From Microbacterium mangrovi (GTDB lineage: Bacteria; Actinomycetota; Actinomycetes; Actinomycetales; Microbacteriaceae): a DNA stretch of 64,000 nt. The notes beneath the pieces were generated by a model. That model was not told where the DNA came from. It did not search any database and saw only the letters and a list, made by a program, of their open reading frames with translations. Shown piece by piece: positions 59,381 to 64,000 of this stretch (position 1 is its first letter; each line of letters starts with the position of its first letter). Location of the stretch: positions 95,198 to 159,197 of the forward strand of contig NZ_JTDK01000015.1 of assembly GCF_000802305.1 (NCBI RefSeq), read 5' to 3'. The translations under genes and the position numbers were made by a program.

Positions 59381-60298
59381 TCAGGCCGGCAGCAGCTCCA
59401 GCAGGGATGCCTCGGGGCGGCATCCGAATCGCACGGGCGCGTAGATCGAGTGGCCGACGCCCGCGCTGACGTTCAGCGGCACGGTGCGGCCGTCGCGCGC
59501 CCACGACGACAGCCCGCGGGCCTGGTCGAGCGGGATGTCGCAGTTGGCGACCAGCGCCCTGCGGGCGAACGGGACCCGCACCTGCCCGCCGTGGGTGTGG
59601 CCGGCGAAGATCATCTCGGCGCCGAGATCGACGTACTCGTCGAGGACCCGGCGATACGGTGCGTGCGTCACGCCCCACACGAGGCCGTCGCCGAACCCGG
59701 AGACCAGGGGAGGGAGCGCGTCGAGGTCGTCCCAGTCGCGGTGCGCGTCGCTCACGCCGAACGCGTTGATGCGCACGCCCTTGGCCTCGATCGTGGCCGC
59801 CGTGTTGTTGAGGTCCGCCCAGCCGAGGCCCGCGAAGTACGCATCCATCGCGGCGCTGTCGATGTTCAGCGGGATGCGGTGCACCTTCGACGGACCCTGG
59901 AAGTACTTCAGCGGGTTCCGCGGGGCAGGCTCGACCTTGTCGTTGGAGCCGTGCACGAAGAACCCGGGGATGCCCCGGAACGGCTCGAACGCCGCACGGA
60001 TGCCGGCCAGCCCGTCGAGGTGGCCGATGTTGTCGCCGGTGTTGACGATCACGTCCGGTTCGAGCGCCGCGAGGGACGCCAGCCACCGCTGCCGGCGCTG
60101 CTGCCACGGCGCCATGTGCACGTCCGAGAGGTGCAGAACCCGAAGCGGGGGAGTCCCGGCCGGGAGGATCCGCAGCGTGTGCCGCCGCACGGTATACAGG
60201 TGGCGTTCGATGCCGATGCCCCACGTGGCCGCGGCGACGCCGACCGCCCCCACCACGCCGAGCGCGGTGAGGGCGGTCCGAGTCGAGCGATTCGCCAC
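59381..60298 (-). CDS. Membrane-anchored metallophosphoesterase
   Basis: A 305-residue calcineurin-like phosphoesterase with an N-terminal TM anchor (about residues 8-28) and the motif series LHLSDVHMAPW, VNTGDNIGHLDG, HGSNDK (variant of GNHE, with Asp for His-Glu), and FAGHTHGGQ. YkuE-like members act on lipid-linked or cyclic phosphates outside the membrane. Substrate unknown. GTG 60298 is one base after the stop of the class A PBP gene, so the two are one operon. Confidence 0.92.
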   Translation of the reverse strand: MANRSTRTALTALGVVGAVGVAAATWGIGIERHLYTVRRHTLRILPAGTPPLRVLHLSDVHMAPWQQRRQRWLASLAALEPDVIVNTGDNIGHLDGLAGIRAAFEPFRGIPGFFVHGSNDKVEPAPRNPLKYFQGPSKVHRIPLNIDSAAMDAYFAGLGWADLNNTAATIEAKGVRINAFGVSDAHRDWDDLDALPPLVSGFGDGLVWGVTHAPYRRVLDEYVDLGAEMIFAGHTHGGQVRVPFARRALVANCDIPLDQARGLSSWARDGRTVPLNVSAGVGHSIYAPVRFGCRPEASLLELLPA

Positions 60299-60299
60299 G

Positions 60300-62930
60300 T
60301 CAGCCGTTGCCGCCGCCACCGCCGCCGTGCCCGCTGCCCTTGCTGGGGCCGGGGGTCGGAGTGCTGTTGCTGCCTCCGGACCCGCCACCCGAGCCGCCGC
60401 CGGAGCCGCCGTTGTTGTTGCCGCCGTTGTCGCCGCCGGACTTGGCCTTGCCGTTGCTCGGGCTGATCGTGATGCGGATGCCGGCGTTCGCCTTGCCGGG
60501 GCCGGGGTTCTGCTCCGCGATCGTGCCCGCGGGCAGTGCGGAGTCGACCGACGAGCTGATCACGTAGCCGAAGCCGGCGTTCAGCAGCGCGGCGATCGCG
60601 TCCGACTGGCTCATGCCGACCACGTTCGGCACGGACTTCTGAGCGGTCTTGGTGAGGGTGGCATCCGGCTGGGGGAAGCTGCCGCCCTTGTACCACTGGT
60701 CGATGGCGCCCTGGATGTCACGGGCCAGCGGATAGCGGATGCTCCACAACAGCGTGCCGTTGTAGTAGTTCAGGTCCATCCGCGGCTGCTTGTTCTGCTC
60801 GTCCCAGGCGCCCACCCAGTTCGCCGTGGTCACGGCCGTGCTCGAGGTGATCAGCCACGTCTCGTACGACTGGTGCGTTCCGGTCTTGCCGATGAGCTCG
60901 GTGCCGTCGTTCGGGTTGCCCTGCGCGCCCGTTCCGCCCGGCTGCATGGGTCCCTTGAGGGCGTACGCCGCCGTCGCCGCGATCTTCGGGTCGATCACCT
61001 GCTTGCAGGTGGTGTTCGGGATCGCGAGCTTGTTGCCGGCGGCGTCGGTGACCTGGTCGATCACCTTCGGCTGGCAGTAGATGCCCTTGTTCGCGACGGT
61101 GGCGTACGCCGCCGCCATGGCCAGCGGCGACACGTTGTCCGATCCGAGGATCTCGTACGGCGCCGGGTAGCCCTGCTTGCCCTGACCGTCGGTGGCCAGC
61201 GGGACCGCCAGGCCGTCACCGAGGGTCACGCCGAGGGATGCGGCGGTCTTGCCGATGTCGCAGAGGTCGAGCTGATGCGCCATGCCCCAGAAGCCCGAGT
61301 TCAGGGACTCCTTGGTGAACTCCATCGGGGTGCCGAACTTCGCCACCTCGTTCTGGAAGTTTCCGGGCTGGTAGCCCGAGGGGTCGGACAGGGTCCCGCT
61401 CGGCAGGCACGAGTCCTTCCAGGTGTAGAAGGACTGATGGGTGCCGTTGACGATGTCGTTGACCGAGTGACCCGCCTTCAGCCACGCGAGCAGCGTGAAC
61501 AGCTTGAAGGTCGAGCCCGCGTTGAAGCCGCCGGAGGCGCCGTTCTTCGAATCGCCGGCGTAGATGACGGTCTGGTACCCGTTCTTGTTGCTGACGTCGC
61601 TGTACTTCGTGTTCTGCGCGATCGCGAGCACGCGCCCGGTCGAGGACTGGATGCTCACCGACGTCGACCCGAGCTTCATGTACGAGACCTCGGTGGGCAG
61701 GTACGTGTTCTGGGCGGTCTGGGCTGCTTTCTGCACGCGCGGGTCGAGGGTGGTGTAGATCTTCAGCCCGCCCTTCTGCAGCATCCGGCCGCGGTCGGAC
61801 GCGGTCGCGCCGAACGCCTTGTCGGTGAGGATCGTGTTGCGCACGTACGCGCAGTAGTACGGTGCGGTGGACTTCGCGCAGCCCACGGTGGGCTGGGTGA
61901 TGTTCGGCACGATCGGGGCGGTCGCGGCCTGGTCGTACTGCTTCTGGGTGATCTTCCCGTTCTTCAGCATCCGGCCCAGCACGTACAGCTGCCGTTCCTT
62001 GGTGACCGAGTAGCCGGTGATCTTCACGGCATCCTTCGGGGCGGATGCCGGATCGACCATGTCGTAGTAGTCGCCGTTCTTGACCAGCGCGATCTTGTCC
62101 TTCGCGGTGTTCGCGGCCTTGCCGTTCACCTGCGTGGACCCGGCGGGCAGGTCGATGCGGTACGAGTTCGGGTTCTGCACCATGCCGGCCAGGGTCGCCG
62201 CCTGCGCGACACTGAGCTTGGAGGCGGGGATGCCGAAGTAGTACCGGGACGCGGCATCCACCCCGTAGTTGGTGCCGCCGAACAGGGCGATGTTCAAGTA
62301 GCCGAGCAGGATCTCGTTCTTCGAGTACTTCTGCTCCAGTGCGATCGCGTACCGCATCTCCTGGATCTTGCGCTTGATGCCGTCGGTGCCGGAGGCGCCG
62401 GCAGCCTTCTGCCAGCAGGAGTTGGCGGCGTCGACGCTGTTGCCGTCGGCGTTCCACTCGCACTGCTGGATGAGCACGTTCTTCACGTACTGCTGGCTGA
62501 TCGAGGAACCGCCGCGCGAGGACTGGCCCTTCAGGTTGGACAGCACCGCACTGGTCGTGCCGACCAGGTCGACCCCGCCGTGCTCGTAGTAGCGGGCATC
62601 CTCACTGGACAAGATCGCGTCGTACATCACCGGCGCGATCTGCTTCCACGTCACCGGCGACCGGTTCTGGTCGTAGAACTTCGCCAGCACGGCGTCCTTC
62701 TTCGTCTTCGGGTCCTTGTAGTACAAGGTCGACGGAAGGCTGATCTTGTCGATCGTCAGAACGCTCGGCAGGTTGTCGAACATGGTGATCGCGCTTGTCG
62801 CAGCGGAGCTTGTCACAGCCACGGCCGGGGTGACCGTCGCGGTCACCAGAACACCGGCCAGCGCACTCAAACCGACGAGGCCCGCCAGCCCCCCGAGCAC
62901 GCCTGCAGCAGTCCGTTTGTTATCAGGCAT
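60300..62930 (-). CDS. Class A penicillin-binding protein with PASTA domain (PonA-type)
   Basis: An 876-residue bifunctional peptidoglycan synthase: N-terminal TM, glycosyltransferase 51 domain with catalytic Glu110 (SSEDARYYEHGGVD) and RGGSSISQQYVKNVL, then transpeptidase with SxxK Ser473 (GSTFK), S-x-N (SLN) and Lys682 in KTGT. A single PASTA module (SVPNVVGMSQSDAIAALLNA) and a Ser/Gly/Asn-rich tail follow. It polymerises and crosslinks cell wall outside the membrane. Length and order match actinobacterial PonA proteins. Confidence 0.96.
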   Translation of the reverse strand: MPDNKRTAAGVLGGLAGLVGLSALAGVLVTATVTPAVAVTSSAATSAITMFDNLPSVLTIDKISLPSTLYYKDPKTKKDAVLAKFYDQNRSPVTWKQIAPVMYDAILSSEDARYYEHGGVDLVGTTSAVLSNLKGQSSRGGSSISQQYVKNVLIQQCEWNADGNSVDAANSCWQKAAGASGTDGIKRKIQEMRYAIALEQKYSKNEILLGYLNIALFGGTNYGVDAASRYYFGIPASKLSVAQAATLAGMVQNPNSYRIDLPAGSTQVNGKAANTAKDKIALVKNGDYYDMVDPASAPKDAVKITGYSVTKERQLYVLGRMLKNGKITQKQYDQAATAPIVPNITQPTVGCAKSTAPYYCAYVRNTILTDKAFGATASDRGRMLQKGGLKIYTTLDPRVQKAAQTAQNTYLPTEVSYMKLGSTSVSIQSSTGRVLAIAQNTKYSDVSNKNGYQTVIYAGDSKNGASGGFNAGSTFKLFTLLAWLKAGHSVNDIVNGTHQSFYTWKDSCLPSGTLSDPSGYQPGNFQNEVAKFGTPMEFTKESLNSGFWGMAHQLDLCDIGKTAASLGVTLGDGLAVPLATDGQGKQGYPAPYEILGSDNVSPLAMAAAYATVANKGIYCQPKVIDQVTDAAGNKLAIPNTTCKQVIDPKIAATAAYALKGPMQPGGTGAQGNPNDGTELIGKTGTHQSYETWLITSSTAVTTANWVGAWDEQNKQPRMDLNYYNGTLLWSIRYPLARDIQGAIDQWYKGGSFPQPDATLTKTAQKSVPNVVGMSQSDAIAALLNAGFGYVISSSVDSALPAGTIAEQNPGPGKANAGIRITISPSNGKAKSGGDNGGNNNGGSGGGSGGGSGGSNSTPTPGPSKGSGHGGGGGGNG

Positions 62931-63025
62931 AGGCTCAATCTAGGGGACGAGGCTGGGCGAACCCTGCCCGGACCCTCCCTGGAAACTGTCCGATTGCTTT
63001 CAGCAACGAACCACCGGAGCGCTTC

Positions 63026-63241
63026 ATGACCACGTGGGAATACATGACCACGCCCCTGCTGATCCACAACACCGCCGCCATCCTCAACAACTGGGGCAAG
63101 CAGGGCTGGGAGCTGGTGCAGGTGGTGACCGGACCCGAGGGCGGTCTCGTCGCCTACTTCAAGCGGCCGTCGGGGGCCGGTGCCGCCAACGCCGGACTCG
63201 GCGCCGCCGCCGAGGCCGCCAAGCAGTTCGAAGGGAACTGA
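63026..63241 (+). CDS. DUF4177 family small protein
   Basis: A 71-residue protein with the DUF4177-type pattern TWEYMTTPLL ... LNNWGKQGWELVQVV and an Ala/Gly-rich C-terminal helix. Function unknown. It is followed one base later by a RidA-family gene; this small pair is commonly adjacent in actinobacteria. Start ATG 63026 is divergent from the PBP gene. Confidence 0.88.
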   Translation: MTTWEYMTTPLLIHNTAAILNNWGKQGWELVQVVTGPEGGLVAYFKRPSGAGAANAGLGAAAEAAKQFEGN

Positions 63242-63242
63242 C

Positions 63243-63713
63243 ATGTCGCTCTCGCAGAAGCTCGCCGACCTCGGCATCGACCTGCCGCCCGTCGCGACTC
63301 CCGCCGGGGCATATGTCCCCGCCAAGGTGCACGGCGACCTCGTCTACACGGCCGGCCAGCTGCCGCTCGTCGCCGGCGCCCTCCCCGCCACGGGCAAGGT
63401 GAGCGACGGCCACGGCAAGGTGGTGCCCGCCTCGGATGCCCGCGAGTACGCGCGGCTGTGCGCGCTCAATGCGATCGCGGCCGCGGCGAACGCCGTCGGC
63501 GACGTCGACCGTCTCACCGGGGTGCTGAAGGTGACCGGCTTCGTGGCGTCGGTGCCCGACTTCACCGCGCAGCCGTCGGTGATCAACGGCGCCAGCGAAC
63601 TCCTCGGCGAGCTCTTCGGGGATGCCGGCGCCCACGCCCGCTCCGCCGTCGGCGTGCCGGTGCTGCCCCTGGACAGCCCCGTCGAGGTCGAGGTCGTCTT
63701 CACTCTCGACTGA
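63243..63713 (+). CDS. RidA family (YjgF/YER057c/UK114) protein
   Basis: A 156-residue member of the RidA family, of the long actinobacterial subgroup: YVPAKVHGDLVYTAGQLPLVAG near the start, NAIAAAANAVGDVDRLTGVLKVTGFVAS, and AHARSAVGVPVLPLDSPVEVEVVF at the end with the conserved Arg for substrate carboxylate. RidA proteins deaminate reactive enamine/imine intermediates; this subgroup may have another activity. Ends before a perfect palindromic terminator. Confidence 0.93.
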   Translation: MSLSQKLADLGIDLPPVATPAGAYVPAKVHGDLVYTAGQLPLVAGALPATGKVSDGHGKVVPASDAREYARLCALNAIAAAANAVGDVDRLTGVLKVTGFVASVPDFTAQPSVINGASELLGELFGDAGAHARSAVGVPVLPLDSPVEVEVVFTLD

Positions 63714-63736
63714 GCGGATCGACGCGCTCAGCACGC

Positions 63737-63772
63737 AGAAGGGGCGGGATGCCATGGCATCCCGCCCCTTCT
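63737..63772. terminator. Perfect 36-bp palindrome terminator between convergent ridA and acs
   Basis: Arms 63737-63754 and 63755-63772 are exact complements (outer AGAAGGGGCGGGATGCC) with no loop bases outside the stem. The centre is GGATGCCATGGCATCC, two abutting copies of the window-wide heptamer. Confidence 0.85.
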
Positions 63773-63782
63773 GTGTCTGTGC

Positions 63783-64000
63783 CTATTTGACTTGGCTGCT
63801 GATGATGCTCATGACGTGGGTGTCGGCGAGGGTGGTGGTGTCGCCGATGTCGCGGCCTTCGGCGACGTCGCGGAGGAGGCGTCGCATGATTTTGCCGGAG
63901 CGGGTTTTGGGGAGTTCGCCGACGATGTAGATGTCGCGGGGGCGGGCGATGGGGCCGATTTGTTCGCCGACCCAGGCGCGGAGGGTGTGGGCGAGGCCGT
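63783..64000 (-). CDS. acs: Acetyl-CoA synthetase, C-terminal end (truncated by window edge)
   Basis: The minus strand from the window end to TAG at 63783 encodes the last 72 residues of an acetate-CoA ligase, with [20 protein letters not shown] and [20 protein letters not shown]. The Lys in RSGKIMRR is the catalytic lysine, regulated by acetylation in the family. Codon choice differs from the rest of the window: Glu, Lys and Gln are read mostly with GAA, AAA and CAA rather than GAG, AAG and CAG. The 5' part lies outside the window. Confidence 0.93.
   Translation of the reverse strand, partial: GLAHTLRAWVGEQIGPIARPRDIYIVGELPKTRSGKIMRRLLRDVAEGRDIGDTTTLADTHVMSIISSQVK

Noticed and set aside
59484..63029. 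Long plus-strand open frame opposite the PBP and metallophosphoesterase (about 1181 codons)
   Set aside because: Antisense shadow: no recognisable motif, compositionally biased, and the minus strand carries GT51, transpeptidase, PASTA and phosphoesterase motifs in order.

Overview
The window is about 70% G+C, with GAG/AAG/CAG codons and many GTG starts. It has many genes that look leaderless, a mycothiol-type arsenate reductase, F420/deazaflavin-type oxidoreductases, DUF2510 modules and a very frequent GGATGCC/GGCATCC heptamer. Together these point to a chromosomal segment of a high-GC actinobacterium of the Microbacteriaceae, most likely Microbacterium or a close relative. That assignment is an inference from style and gene families. 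I recognised no rRNA, complete prophage, insertion sequence or CRISPR array.

Region by region. 1-12.9 kb: the 3' part of a secreted HtrA-type protease; a MarR-MFS efflux operon with nested twin operators; LysE/Lrp; quinone oxidoreductase; luciferase-like oxidoreductase; a RecQ helicase with a phosphoribosyltransferase-like tail; Lrp with a divergent PLP decarboxylase; a CtaG-like membrane protein; and a basic coiled-coil protein next to tRNA-Arg(ACG). 12.97-14.5 kb: a 1.5 kb segment bounded by copies of the tRNA 3' flank. It carries an unknown 100-aa gene and a strongly cationic peptide followed by a three-TM protein. 14.5-18 kb: DUF2510, membrane, LysR-stub and arsC genes, then a divergent inverted promoter-like element and a Tat-secreted protein. 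18-29.9 kb: AAA+/VWA pair, sarcosine-oxidase-like enzyme, DUF1684, S9 peptidase, VOC protein and L-serine dehydratase. 30-37.9 kb: alpha-dioxygenase-like haem peroxidase, DUF2804, MarR, DUF2207, GyrI-like protein, nucleoside hydrolase and methyltransferase. 37.9-40.6 kb: a flavinylated electron-transfer operon (ferric-reductase-like protein, FMN-binding lipid-side protein, ApbE). 40.8-43.8 kb: ATP-grasp ligase plus serine hydrolase. 43.8-50 kb: LacI and an ABC sugar operon with ThuA and Gfo/Idh/MocA enzymes. 50.1-52.2 kb: TetR, membrane protein, UbiE-like methyltransferase. 52.5-64 kb: pgi, tautomerase-TetR-thioesterase, MarR-MATE, two tandem pterin-dehydratase/VOC fusions, metallophosphoesterase behind a class A PBP with PASTA, DUF4177-RidA, and the 3' end of acs.

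The most unusual signal is a 10-bp box (C/G)ACTACTCAA repeated at 21-22 bp spacing at three separate loci (3.6, 13.7 and 17.0-17.2 kb). At each locus it lies upstream of a small peptide or secreted protein. Two of the loci pair a short peptide with a small membrane protein, as bacteriocin/immunity or peptide/partner pairs do. The geometry resembles LytTR-type response-regulator sites, so this may be a small undescribed peptide regulon. No candidate regulator is visible in the window.
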